A program made the position numbers and the translations under genes. A stretch of 64,000 nt of DNA, from positions 3,720,001 to 3,784,000 of the forward strand of contig NZ_CP023694.1 in assembly GCF_008705135.1 (NCBI RefSeq), written 5' to 3'. Below, one piece after another: positions 34,016 through 42,912 of this stretch (within the stretch, counting starts at the first letter, position 1; every line of letters begins with the position of its first letter). The notes below the pieces were generated by a model that was given only the letters and a program-made list of their open reading frames with translations, ran no database searches and had not been told where the DNA came from. This DNA is from Streptomyces coeruleorubidus. GTDB taxonomy: Bacteria > Actinomycetota > Actinomycetes > Streptomycetales > Streptomycetaceae.

Positions 34016-35263
34016 TCAGGGGGACTGCGGGGCCGAGTTCTTCGTGTCCTGGGGCGGTGTGCTCGCGTCGTCGCCCGATGTGGACATCCACGCCCCGACG
34101 CCGGCCGCCGCCGCCAGGGCGACCGCGGCCACGCCCAGGGCCACGCGGCGGCGCCGGGCGATGGCACGGTTGCGGGCCGAACCCGGCCTCGGCGTGCCCG
34201 ACGCGCGCGGGGCCCGGGCCGTGCCGTGGGCGCCGCCGGCCAGTTCGTCGGGTGCGGGTACGCGCATCGAGGTGTGCGTGTCCCGGTTGGAGTCGGCCGG
34301 TTTGGCGCCCGGCACCAGGGGGACCGCGCCCCGCCTGCGGACCCGCTCCCCGGCCGGTGCCGGTCCGGCGGACTGCTCCTCCCGGTCCGCCTCCTCGGCG
34401 GACTCCGTGTCCGGCTCGTCCACCTCCAGCGGCGGCATGCCCGCCAGCATCGGCAGCAGCTCCCGCAACCGGGCCCCGAGCTCAGAGGCCCGCAGCCGCG
34501 AGGCCGGCGCCTTGGCCAGGCACTGCACGAGGAGCTGCCACAGCTCGTCCGGGATGCCGGGCAGCGGGACGACCGTCTCCGTGACGTGCCGGCGCAGGAC
34601 CGCACCCGGGTGGCCGCCGCCGAACGGGGTGAAGCCGGCCAGCAGCTCGTAGAGGACCGTGGCGAGCGCGTAGATGTCGACGGAGGCGCGGGGCGGCAGG
34701 CCCTCGACGATCTCCGGGGCGAGGTAGTCCGGCGTGCCGATGATCTTCGTGGCCTTGGTGCGGCGCGGGGTGTCGATGAGTTTCGCCACGCCGAAGTCGG
34801 TCAGCAGGGCGCGGTGGGAGCCGCCCGGGCCCAGAGGGCCCTGCATGTCCAGGAGGACGTTCTCCGGCTTCACGTCCCGGTGCACGACCCCCGCGGCGTG
34901 CGCGGCCGCCAGCCCGTCGGCGATGTCGGCCGAGATCGCGACGGCCGCCTCGGGCGCGAGGCGCCGGTCCCGCTCCAGCCGGGTCCGCAGGTCGGTGCCC
35001 CGCACGAGGTCCATGACCAGCGCCAGGTCGTTGCCGTCCACCACCAGGTCGCGCACCGACACCACGTGCGGGTGCTCCAGGCCGAGCAGCGCCGTCCGCT
35101 CCTGCACGAAGCGCCCGACGAGCTCCTGGTCGGAGGCGAGGTCCTCGCGCAGCAGCTTGATGGCGACGGGGCCTTCTGGACCCTCACCCAGCCACACCGT
35201 GCCGGCGCTGCCCCGCCCCAGGATCTGGTGGGCGGTGTACCGGCTGCCGATCTTCCGTGCCAA
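34016..35263 (-). CDS. pkaB: Serine/threonine protein kinase (PkaB-like)
   Basis: 415 residues. Kinase domain at 8-275: glycine loop GRGSAGTVWLG, Lys36 in VAIK, HRDVKPEN (His128), DFG at 156-158, APE, DIYALATVLYELL. A linker rich in charged residues leads to one transmembrane helix near 375-392 and a short external end. There are no PASTA repeats, so the outside cannot sense muropeptides in the usual way. It is tandem with the next kinase and matches the pkaB/pkaA pair of S. coelicolor by order and size. Confidence 0.9.
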   Translation of the reverse strand: MARKIGSRYTAHQILGRGSAGTVWLGEGPEGPVAIKLLREDLASDQELVGRFVQERTALLGLEHPHVVSVRDLVVDGNDLALVMDLVRGTDLRTRLERDRRLAPEAAVAISADIADGLAAAHAAGVVHRDVKPENVLLDMQGPLGPGGSHRALLTDFGVAKLIDTPRRTKATKIIGTPDYLAPEIVEGLPPRASVDIYALATVLYELLAGFTPFGGGHPGAVLRRHVTETVVPLPGIPDELWQLLVQCLAKAPASRLRASELGARLRELLPMLAGMPPLEVDEPDTESAEEADREEQSAGPAPAGERVRRRGAVPLVPGAKPADSNRDTHTSMRVPAPDELAGGAHGTARAPRASGTPRPGSARNRAIARRRRVALGVAAVALAAAAGVGAWMSTSGDDASTPPQDTKNSAPQSP

Positions 35264-35385
35264 GGCTGCTCCTACCGACGCGTGTTGTCGTTAAAACTAC
35301 GCGCCCGGAGAGCCAACCTTCACTGCCGAGGCAGAAATCACCCGCCAGGTGTCGACAAATCACCAACCCCGCAGGGCGGTTCCGG

Positions 35386-37107
35386 TCAGTTCGTACCCGA
35401 ACTGCTCCCCAGCTTCTCGAACCAGCCGGTCACGGTGTTGAACCAGTCGGTGAGCTGGTCCCAGTAGCCCTTGCCGGTGCCGATCCACTCCTGGAGCGGG
35501 CTCAGCTCCCAGATCAGCCAGCCGGCGACGAACAGGATGACGATCGTGAAGAGGCAGCCCTTCAGGCAGCCGAGCCCGGGGATCCGCATCCGGTTGGCGC
35601 TGCGCTGCCGCGGCTGCCTGGGCTCGCGCTGGGGCCGCTGCGGCTGCTGGGGCTGCTGTGGCGGCGCGGGCGGGGCATAACGCTGCGGCGGCTGGGGCCG
35701 CTGGGGCTGCGGGGCGTACTGCTGGGGCTGCTGCTGCGGATGGCCGTAGCCGGGTCCGGGCTGGGGCTGCCGGCCGCGCTGCGGGGGCTGCTGCTGGGGC
35801 CGGGCGACCTGCCGCTGGGGGCGGCGGCGCAGCGGGTCCTCGTTCGGGTCGAGGTACTGGACCTGCGTCTGTTCGTTGCGGTCGCGGGCCGCTCGCAGCT
35901 GGTTCTGCCACGGGTGCGGGTCCTCGGGCCCGCCCTGCTGGCCCTGCTGACCGGGGTGGCCGGGGTGGCCGGGGTGGCCGGGGTGGCCGGGCGAGCCCGG
36001 CGGGACCGGCGGCATGACGGCGGTCGGGTCGGCCGCGCCCCGGTTCGGGAGGACGGCCGTGGGGTCGGCGGCGCCGGCCGGGCCGCCGGTGTGCGGCATG
36101 ACGCTGGTCGCGGCGTTCGGGTCGTACGAGCCCGCGCCCTGCGGGAGGACCTGGGTGGGGTCGGCATCGCCAGACATGTCCGGCACGGGCGCGGGCGCCG
36201 GGTCGGGCACCAGGAGCGCGCCGACGCCCTCGGCTGCGGCGATCTGCGCGGAGTTCGCGTGCACCCCGATGCCCTCGGCGACGACGCGCAGACCGCGGGC
36301 GAGGTTCTCGGCGCTGGGCCGCTCGTCCGGGTTCTTGCGCAGACAGCGCTCGATGATCGTCCACAGCGGGTCGGGGACCGTGGACGGGCGGCGCGGCTCG
36401 GCGCTCAGGTGCTGGTGCAGCACCTCCAGGGCGGAGCCGCCCGCGAACGGCGGGCGGCCGGTGACCAGCTCGTACAGCAGGATGCCGGCGCCGTAGATGT
36501 CGACGGCGGAGGTCTGCGGGCGGCCCTCGGCGGACTCGGGCGCGACGTAGGCGGGCGTCCCGACGAACTCCTGGGTGCGGGTCAGGCCCGGGGAGTCGGC
36601 CAGGCGGGCGATGCCGAAGTCGGTGAGCAGCGGGTGCATCTGCCCGTCGTACTGCTGGAGCAGGACGTTCGCCGGCTTGAGGTCGCGGTGGACGACGCCG
36701 TCGGCGTGGCTGGCGGCGAGCGCGTCGGCGATCTGGGCGGTGAGCAGGGCCGCGGCGACGGGGCTGAAGGGCCCGTTCTCGCGCAGGTAGCGGTGCAGGT
36801 CGGGGCCCTCGACGAGGTCCATGACCAGCGCCAGCAGCTCGCCCTCGACCACCAGGTCACGGACCCGGACGATGTTCGGGTGGGTCAGCCGGAGCAGGAC
36901 GGAGCGCTCCCGGAGGAACCGCATGACGATGTCCGCGTCGCTGGCCAGCTCTTCCTTGAGGACCTTGATGGCGACCGTCTCGCCGGGCTGTCCCGGCACG
37001 GCCGCCTCGGCGCCCGCGGTCTCGCGCTGGCGGGCTCGCCAGACGGTGCCCGTGGCGCCGCGTCCGAGCGGCTCCTCGAGCAGGTACTTGCTGCCTACCG
37101 GCCGCAC
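35386..37107 (-). CDS. pkaA: Serine/threonine protein kinase (PkaA-like) with long Pro/Gln linker
   Basis: 573 residues. Kinase domain at 8-270: GRGATGTVWRA, Lys48, HRDLKPAN (His140), DFG 163-165, APE. The following ~240 residues are disordered. They first hold repeated DPTQVLP, DPTAVLP and DPTAVMP elements, then GHP tandem repeats coded by a 9-base minisatellite, then a Gln/Pro/Arg stretch. A transmembrane helix (CLFTIVILFVAGWLIWEL) and ~35 external residues end the chain. Thr-x-x-Leu/Met elements are good candidates for autophosphorylation sites read by FHA domains; an FHA protein gene is divergent next door. Confidence 0.9.
   Translation of the reverse strand: MRPVGSKYLLEEPLGRGATGTVWRARQRETAGAEAAVPGQPGETVAIKVLKEELASDADIVMRFLRERSVLLRLTHPNIVRVRDLVVEGELLALVMDLVEGPDLHRYLRENGPFSPVAAALLTAQIADALAASHADGVVHRDLKPANVLLQQYDGQMHPLLTDFGIARLADSPGLTRTQEFVGTPAYVAPESAEGRPQTSAVDIYGAGILLYELVTGRPPFAGGSALEVLHQHLSAEPRRPSTVPDPLWTIIERCLRKNPDERPSAENLARGLRVVAEGIGVHANSAQIAAAEGVGALLVPDPAPAPVPDMSGDADPTQVLPQGAGSYDPNAATSVMPHTGGPAGAADPTAVLPNRGAADPTAVMPPVPPGSPGHPGHPGHPGHPGQQGQQGGPEDPHPWQNQLRAARDRNEQTQVQYLDPNEDPLRRRPQRQVARPQQQPPQRGRQPQPGPGYGHPQQQPQQYAPQPQRPQPPQRYAPPAPPQQPQQPQRPQREPRQPRQRSANRMRIPGLGCLKGCLFTIVILFVAGWLIWELSPLQEWIGTGKGYWDQLTDWFNTVTGWFEKLGSSSGTN
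35953..35988. repeat. 9-base minisatellite inside pkaA
   Basis: Four perfect copies of GGGGTGGCC in the plus-strand orientation, coding Gly-His-Pro on the minus strand. Copy number is likely to vary between strains. Confidence 0.9.
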
Positions 37108-37487
37108 GTCATGCGCTCCCTGGTGCTTGCCTTGCCTGCTGGCCTGTCCGACCCACTGTAGTGCCGTGCCGCCGGGGACCGGGGTGTCGTCATTCTGTGG
37201 GTCTTACGTATCCGTTGTCGCACGCGTTCGAATCTCGCACGCGTTCGAAGGAAAGACGCTCACCTCGGTCTCGTGGTTGCCGAGAGTAAGCGTGACCGAT
37301 CTCAAGTGATCGCGAGTGGGTCATCTCTCAGGCACTTTTGCGGGCAGAGCCGACCAATCAAGATCACTTGTTCCGGAGCAAGGGGCGCGCTGTCAGTGGC
37401 AGGTGCGAGGATGCGTGTCACTACTGGCCGACGTGCTGGGGCGGGGTGGGGGACTCCGCGCCCGGGCAGAAGGGACCGCTGACGGCG
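37108..37487. promoter_or_regulatory. Divergent promoter region between pkaA and the FHA/FtsK-like gene
   Basis: 380 bases without a gene. It contains a 15-base direct repeat TCGCACGCGTTCGAA at 37218-37232 and 37235-37249, and an inverted repeat CAAGTGATC (37303-37311) / GATCACTTG (37362-37370). These may be regulator sites for one or both directions. No clear -10/-35 pair could be fixed. Confidence 0.5.
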
Positions 37488-40400
37488 ATGCAGATCCGGC
37501 TGACCGTCGTAGACCCGCTGGGCCTGGCGGCTCCGGCCCGGGACCGCGCCGCGCGCAGCGACGTGCTGGTCACCGCGCCCGCCGGGACGGCGCTCGCGGC
37601 GGTGTCCTCGGCGCTCGCCCAGGTGGTCCTCGGCGGTGACGGCTCGGGCTCCCCGGTGCTGTACGCCGGGGAGCAGCGGCTCGACGCCCAGCGCTGCACG
37701 CTCGGCGAGCCCCCGCTGACCGACGGTGCCGTGCTGTCCGTGGGCGCGCCGGGCGAGCCGGAGCCGCATCCCGAGCTGGACGACGCCCCGGCCCAGCTCC
37801 AGGTGGTCGCCGGGCCCGACGCCGGCGGCGTCCACCTCCTGCACGGCGGCGAGATCCGCATCGGCCGCTCCGCCGACGCCGACGTACCGCTCGACGACCC
37901 GGACGTCTCCCGGCTGCACTGCGCGGTGACGGTGAGCGCCGACGGCCGCGTCTCGGTCGCCGACCTCGACTCCACGAACGGCACGACGCTGGACGGCGCG
38001 CGGGTGGCCGGCCGGGCGGTCCGTTTCGCGCCGGGGGCGCTGCTGCGGATCGGCGAATCGGCACTGCGGCTGGCTCCCGCCGGGGGGCCGGGTGGCCGGG
38101 TGGACACGACGCCGGACGGGGAGGGGCACGTGCGCGTACCCGGGCCTGTCGGCGCCTCGGGGGCGGACGCGCGCTCGTCGGACCCGATCACTGCCGGGCC
38201 TGTCGGCCCTGCCGGTGCTCAGGGGCCTGCCGGGTCTGCCGGGCCTGCCGGATCTACCGGGCCTGCCGGATCTACCGGATCTGCCGGGCCTTCTGGCCCT
38301 TCCAGTGCTTCCGGTCCCGCCGTTCCTTCCGGGCCCGCCGTTCCTTCCGGGCTGACCCATCACGCTCACGGCTCGGCGGCCTGGGGCGCGCCGGGCACCG
38401 CGGGGCACGGCTCCGCGGACTCCGCGGTGGTGCCGGAGCAGGGTGGGGCGCCTCGGGTCGAGAGCAGGGGTGCGAGTGGGGCCACGGAGGCTTCGCGGCC
38501 GACTGCCGGGGGCGGGCCGGCGGCCGCGCAGGACGGATTCCGGGCCGCTGCCGGTGAGCAGGGGTCGGGCATGGCCCGCGGCCAGGAGGACTCGGGGCCC
38601 GTCGTCCGGGCTCCGCGCCAGCGCGGTGCGACGCAGGGCGGGCTCGGTGCCGGGGACACGCACGCGGGGCGCTCCGGGGCCGGGGCGTTGGGTTACGGGC
38701 GGGCGGACGTTTCCGGCCAGGGTGCCGGAACGGCGGACGGCGTCGTCCCTCACGCCCGCGCCGGGGGCCAGGCGGCCCCCCACCCCACAGCCCCTGTCGG
38801 CACCGGCCCGGTCTTCCCGGCATACGCCACGGACGAGCGGTCCGGTCGCGGGCGCAAGGGCACTCCCCTCCGGGGCACCGATGTTCCGCCGGGGACGCGC
38901 AGGCGTGGCCTCGGGGCGTGGGCGCGGCGGTTGGCCGGGGGGCGTGGCGAGCAGGGGCCGGCCGCGGGCGGGACGTACGAGGACGAGCCGGCCGAAGTGG
39001 CGGTGGAGCACTCCGCCGTCGGGCCGGCGGTGCCGGAGACCTGGCCGGATCCGGCCACGCTGCTGCTGACGGCGCTGGGGCCGGGGCCCCGGCTGTGGGA
39101 GCGCGGCCCGGGCCACCCGGAGGCGCTCGCGGTACGCCTCGGCACGGCCGACCGTGCGGCGCCGGACGGCTCGGGCCTGCTGCCCGCCGTGCCGGTGACC
39201 TCCGGCCTGCGTGAGGTCGGCGCACTGGGACTGGCCGGGCCCCGGGCGCGGCTCGCCGGGCTGGCCCGTGCCGTGCTGGCGCAGCTCACCGCGCTGCACT
39301 CCCCCGACAGCCTGGAGATCGTCCTGATCGCCGCGGACCGCTCCCGCACCCTGGAGGAGCGCACCGCCGAGTGGGGCTGGCTGGGCTGGCTGCCGCATGT
39401 CCGCCCGGGGCACGGGCAGGACTGCCGCCTGCTGCTCGCCTACGACCGGGAACAGGCCGCCGCCCGCACGGACGAGCTCCTCCGCCGCCTGGAGGACCAG
39501 CTGGCGGACGCGGAAGGCGGCGCCGCAGGGGCCGCCGGGCTGCTGGGCAACGTGCGGTTCACCAGGGCCCAGGGGACCGACGGCCCGAGCGGCGACGCGC
39601 CGGGCCCCGACGCCCGGGGCGGCGACAGCCCGGCGACAAGCACCGCCGGTCCCGTGCCCCGCCGCCCCTCCTGGGCCCGGGACGACACCCCCCTCCCCGA
39701 CCCGGAACCCGACTTCCCCGGCCCCTACACCGTCCTCGTCGTGGACGGCGACCCCGGCGGAGCCGACCTGCGTGAGGCCGTGGCACGGCTGGCGCTGGAA
39801 GGCCCCCGGGCGGGGATCCACGTCGTCTGCCTGGCCGAGACGGCGGCCGCCTCCCCCGCCTCGCCCGTGACGGAGACCTACGAGGCGGCCTGCGCGGCGT
39901 CGCCGACGTTCCGGCAGTGCGGTGCGATCGCTCTGCTCAGCGGGGACGTGGCGACGGCGCTGCGGCTGATGCGCGTGGCCCGGGTCGGCGGCGCCGCCGG
40001 ACCGGTCGGGCCCGTGGGCCACGGGACCATCGCCACCGTCGACGCCGTCTCCCCCGCCTGGGCCGAGCGGTTCGCGCGGGCGCTGGCGCCGCTGCGTACG
40101 GACGGCGCGACGAGCGAGCGGCAGCCGCGCGTCTCCGCGCCCCTGCCCCAGGCGGCCCGGCTGCTGGACGAGCTGGGCCTGGCCCGGGCCACCCCGGCGT
40201 CGCTCATGGCGCGCTGGGCGGACGCGGCCGACGACACCGAGGCGCTGGGCGGGCGGGTGCGCGCGGTGCTGGGCGCCGGGCCGCGCGGCCCGGTCTGCGC
40301 GGATCTCGCGGCCCAGGGACCGCATCTGCTGATCGAGGGCCCGCCGGGCAGCGGCCGTACGGAGCTGCTGCGGGCGGTCGTCGCGTCCCTGGCCGCCGCC

Positions 40401-41315
40401 GAGCGGCCGGACCGGCTCGGCATCGTGCTGGTCGACGGCCGGGGCGGCCCCGGTGCGGGCGGCGGGGCCGGCGAGGGACTGCGCGTGTGTACGGACGTCC
40501 CGCATGTCACCACGTACCTCACGGCCCACGACCCGGTCCGGATGCGCGAGTTCGCGCAGTCCCTGAGCGCCGAGCTGAAGCGGCGCGCCGAGTTGCTGGG
40601 GCGGTCCGACTTCGCCGAGTGGCACACCGGGCGGGAGCTGTCGGGCCGTATGGTCGCCCAGCGCACGGCGACGGCCCGGGGCGGCGCCCAGGACGGGGCC
40701 GGTGCCGGGACCGCCGCCGGGGCCGGGGATCTCGACTCCCCGCCCAGTTCGACGATGCGGCTGCGGCCCCGAGCGGCCCGGCGGCAGACGGAGGCGGCTC
40801 CGCCGCTGCCCCGGCTCGTCGTGGTCGTGGACGACCTGGACGCGCTGGTCTCCCCGGCCCTCGGCTCGACCGGACGGCCCGCGGCCGGATCGGTGATGCG
40901 CGCGCTGGAGGCCGTGGCCCGGGAGGGCGAGCGGCTGGGCGTCCACCTGGTGGCGGCCACCGGCCCGTGCGCCCGTACGGCGGAGACGGAACCGGCGCGC
41001 CGTGCCACGCTCCGCGTCACCCTCGACGCCCCGGCGCCGGGCCCGGACGAGCCCGCTCCGGGCCGTGGCCGCCTCGCCTGCGCGGACGGACGGATCACGC
41101 CGTTCCAGGGCGGGCGGGTCACCGGCCGTATCCCCCGGACGGCGACGCTCCGGCCCACGGTCGTACCCCTGGAATGGCACCGCATGGGTGACCCTCCTGC
41201 CCGGCGTCCGGTGCGGGAACTCGGAAACGGCCCGACCGACCTGGCACTGTTGGCCAGCGCGCTGGAAAGGGCGGCGCGGGAGGTCGCGGCGGCGCAGGTG
41301 CCGTCACTTCTGTAG
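37488..41315 (+). CDS. FHA-domain protein with FtsK/SpoIIIE-like ATPase domain and collagen-like linker
   Basis: 1275 residues. The N-terminal ~95 residues resemble a ubiquitin-like fold. FHA domain at about 105-198: RIGRS (124-128), SRLHC (141-145), DLDSTNGT (159-166). Residues 237-270 carry Gly at every third position (collagen-like), then a long Gly/Ala-rich linker. The C-terminal ~700 residues resemble FtsK/EccC motor domains, with a first degraded ATPase copy and a second with GPPGSGRT (951-958) and Walker B LVVVVDDLDAL. The Walker A Lys is Arg here, so hydrolysis may be weak or absent. ATG at 37488 with AAGGGA upstream. Function unknown; probably a phospho-dependent scaffold. Confidence 0.85.
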   Translation: MQIRLTVVDPLGLAAPARDRAARSDVLVTAPAGTALAAVSSALAQVVLGGDGSGSPVLYAGEQRLDAQRCTLGEPPLTDGAVLSVGAPGEPEPHPELDDAPAQLQVVAGPDAGGVHLLHGGEIRIGRSADADVPLDDPDVSRLHCAVTVSADGRVSVADLDSTNGTTLDGARVAGRAVRFAPGALLRIGESALRLAPAGGPGGRVDTTPDGEGHVRVPGPVGASGADARSSDPITAGPVGPAGAQGPAGSAGPAGSTGPAGSTGSAGPSGPSSASGPAVPSGPAVPSGLTHHAHGSAAWGAPGTAGHGSADSAVVPEQGGAPRVESRGASGATEASRPTAGGGPAAAQDGFRAAAGEQGSGMARGQEDSGPVVRAPRQRGATQGGLGAGDTHAGRSGAGALGYGRADVSGQGAGTADGVVPHARAGGQAAPHPTAPVGTGPVFPAYATDERSGRGRKGTPLRGTDVPPGTRRRGLGAWARRLAGGRGEQGPAAGGTYEDEPAEVAVEHSAVGPAVPETWPDPATLLLTALGPGPRLWERGPGHPEALAVRLGTADRAAPDGSGLLPAVPVTSGLREVGALGLAGPRARLAGLARAVLAQLTALHSPDSLEIVLIAADRSRTLEERTAEWGWLGWLPHVRPGHGQDCRLLLAYDREQAAARTDELLRRLEDQLADAEGGAAGAAGLLGNVRFTRAQGTDGPSGDAPGPDARGGDSPATSTAGPVPRRPSWARDDTPLPDPEPDFPGPYTVLVVDGDPGGADLREAVARLALEGPRAGIHVVCLAETAAASPASPVTETYEAACAASPTFRQCGAIALLSGDVATALRLMRVARVGGAAGPVGPVGHGTIATVDAVSPAWAERFARALAPLRTDGATSERQPRVSAPLPQAARLLDELGLARATPASLMARWADAADDTEALGGRVRAVLGAGPRGPVCADLAAQGPHLLIEGPPGSGRTELLRAVVASLAAAERPDRLGIVLVDGRGGPGAGGGAGEGLRVCTDVPHVTTYLTAHDPVRMREFAQSLSAELKRRAELLGRSDFAEWHTGRELSGRMVAQRTATARGGAQDGAGAGTAAGAGDLDSPPSSTMRLRPRAARRQTEAAPPLPRLVVVVDDLDALVSPALGSTGRPAAGSVMRALEAVAREGERLGVHLVAATGPCARTAETEPARRATLRVTLDAPAPGPDEPAPGRGRLACADGRITPFQGGRVTGRIPRTATLRPTVVPLEWHRMGDPPARRPVRELGNGPTDLALLASALERAAREVAAAQVPSLL

Positions 41316-41355
41316 CACTCGTCCGTGGCACTGGCTGGATGCCGACCCCGTCCGT

Positions 41356-41379
41356 TGATCAGGGACGAGTCCCTGGTCA
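41356..41379. promoter_or_regulatory. Inverted repeat upstream of the sugar importer
   Basis: TGATCAGGGA-CGAG-TCCCTGGTCA, 10-base arms with one mismatch, about 125 bases before the substrate-binding protein gene. Possible operator of the importer; no regulator gene is adjacent. Confidence 0.5.
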
Positions 41380-41504
41380 CGAGGGGGTCACGATCCCCCG
41401 CTTGACAGCCGACGCCATCTTGCCGCCCCAGCACACCCGGGCGTAGACCAGATCGCACGGGAGCGCGCTCGACGTTCGACGATGGAACGAAGAACGGGGC
41501 AGTC

Positions 41505-42908
41505 ATGCGCATGACGAGCAGCACCATCCGGAAACGCTGGTCGCCGAAGCCGGACAAGGCGACCCCCCACCACCGCAGAGCCGCCAAGGCCGCGGCAGCC
41601 GTCGCCGCGGGAGCGCTCGCGCTCTCGCTCACCGCCTGCGGAGGCGCCGACGACGGAGACAGTGGAACCGAGGGCAACACCGAGGAGACCGCCAACAACG
41701 TCACTCTTCCGAAGCTGGACGGGACGAGCCTGGAGATCGCCGCCGTGTGGACCGGCGCCGAGCAGGCCAACTTCAAGAAGGTCCTGGCGGAGTTCGAGAA
41801 GCGCACGGGCGCCAAGGTCACGTTCGTGCCCGCCCAGGACCCGATCATCAACTTCATCGGCTCGAAGGTGGCCGGCGGGCAGCCGCCGGACATCGCGATG
41901 CTGCCGCAGCCGGGCGCCATCAAGCAGGCCGTCGACCGGGGCTGGGCCAAGCCCATCGGTACGGAGGCGCAGAAGGAGCTCGGCGAGAACTACTCGCAGG
42001 GCTGGCAGGACATCGGCAAGGTGGGCGGCAAGCAGTACGGCGTCTACTACAAGGCCGCCAACAAGTCCCTGATCTGGTACAACAACCAGGTCTTCGAGAA
42101 CGCCGGGGCGAGTGAGCCCGAGACCTGGCCGGATCTGCTGAAGACGGCACAGACGGTCTACGACTCCGGCGTCACCCCGTTCTCCGTCGGCGGCGCCGAG
42201 GGCTGGACGCTGACCGACTGGTTCGAGAACGTCTACCTCTCCCAGGCCGGGCCGGAGAAGTACGACCAGCTGGCCAAGCACGAGATCAAGTGGACGGACC
42301 CGTCCGTGAAGGACGCGCTGACCACGCTCGCGCAGGTCTGGGGCAAGACCGACTACATCGCGACCGGGGCGTTGCAGACCGACTTCCCGGCCTCCGTCAC
42401 GCAGGTCTTCACCGGCGGGGACCAGCCCAAGGCGGCCATGGTCGCCGCGGGCGACTTCGCGCAGGTCAACATCCCGACGACCATGAAGGTCGGCACGGAC
42501 GCGAAGGTGTTCCCGTTCCCGGCGGTCGGTGACAACGGGCCGGTGGTCTCGGGCGGCGACGCGGCCGTGATCCTTCAGGACTCGAAGGGGGCGCAGGCCC
42601 TGGCCACCTGGCTCGCCTCGCCGGACGCGGCCCAGATCCAGGCCAAGCTGGGCGGCTACCTCTCGCCGAACAAGAACGTGCCGAACTCCGCGTACCCGAA
42701 CGCGGTGCAGCAGAGGATCGCCAAGGCGCTCATCGACGCCGGTGACGACTTCCGCTTCGACATGTCCGACCAGGCCCCGCAGGCCTTCGGCGGCACGCCC
42801 GGCAAGGGCGAGTGGAAGATCCTCCAGGACTTCCTGAAGAACCCGAAGGACGTCGCGGGGGCACAGCAGAAGCTGGAGGCCGAAGCGGCCGCGGCCTACG
42901 GAGGCTGA
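41505..42908 (+). CDS. Sugar ABC transporter substrate-binding lipoprotein
   Basis: 467 residues. Basic N-terminus, signal helix AAKAAAAVAAGALALSLTAC with lipobox LTAC, then a family 1 solute-binding protein. LEIAAVWTGAEQANFKKVLAEFEKRTGAKVTFVPA, GGQPPDIAMLPQPG and GWTLTDWFENVYL are recognisable blocks of the alpha-glucoside/maltose-like group. It binds a sugar outside and passes it to the two downstream permeases. Start ATG 41505 follows GGGGCAGTC; an alternative ATG is six bases later. First gene of a three-gene operon. Confidence 0.94.
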   Translation: MRMTSSTIRKRWSPKPDKATPHHRRAAKAAAAVAAGALALSLTACGGADDGDSGTEGNTEETANNVTLPKLDGTSLEIAAVWTGAEQANFKKVLAEFEKRTGAKVTFVPAQDPIINFIGSKVAGGQPPDIAMLPQPGAIKQAVDRGWAKPIGTEAQKELGENYSQGWQDIGKVGGKQYGVYYKAANKSLIWYNNQVFENAGASEPETWPDLLKTAQTVYDSGVTPFSVGGAEGWTLTDWFENVYLSQAGPEKYDQLAKHEIKWTDPSVKDALTTLAQVWGKTDYIATGALQTDFPASVTQVFTGGDQPKAAMVAAGDFAQVNIPTTMKVGTDAKVFPFPAVGDNGPVVSGGDAAVILQDSKGAQALATWLASPDAAQIQAKLGGYLSPNKNVPNSAYPNAVQQRIAKALIDAGDDFRFDMSDQAPQAFGGTPGKGEWKILQDFLKNPKDVAGAQQKLEAEAAAAYGG

Positions 42909-42912
42909 CGGC

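Noticed and set aside
37302..41180. A 1292-codon open frame antisense to the FHA/FtsK-like gene
   Set aside because: Low-complexity Arg/Gly composition, no motif, no ribosome site. The sense strand encodes clear FHA and ATPase motifs.
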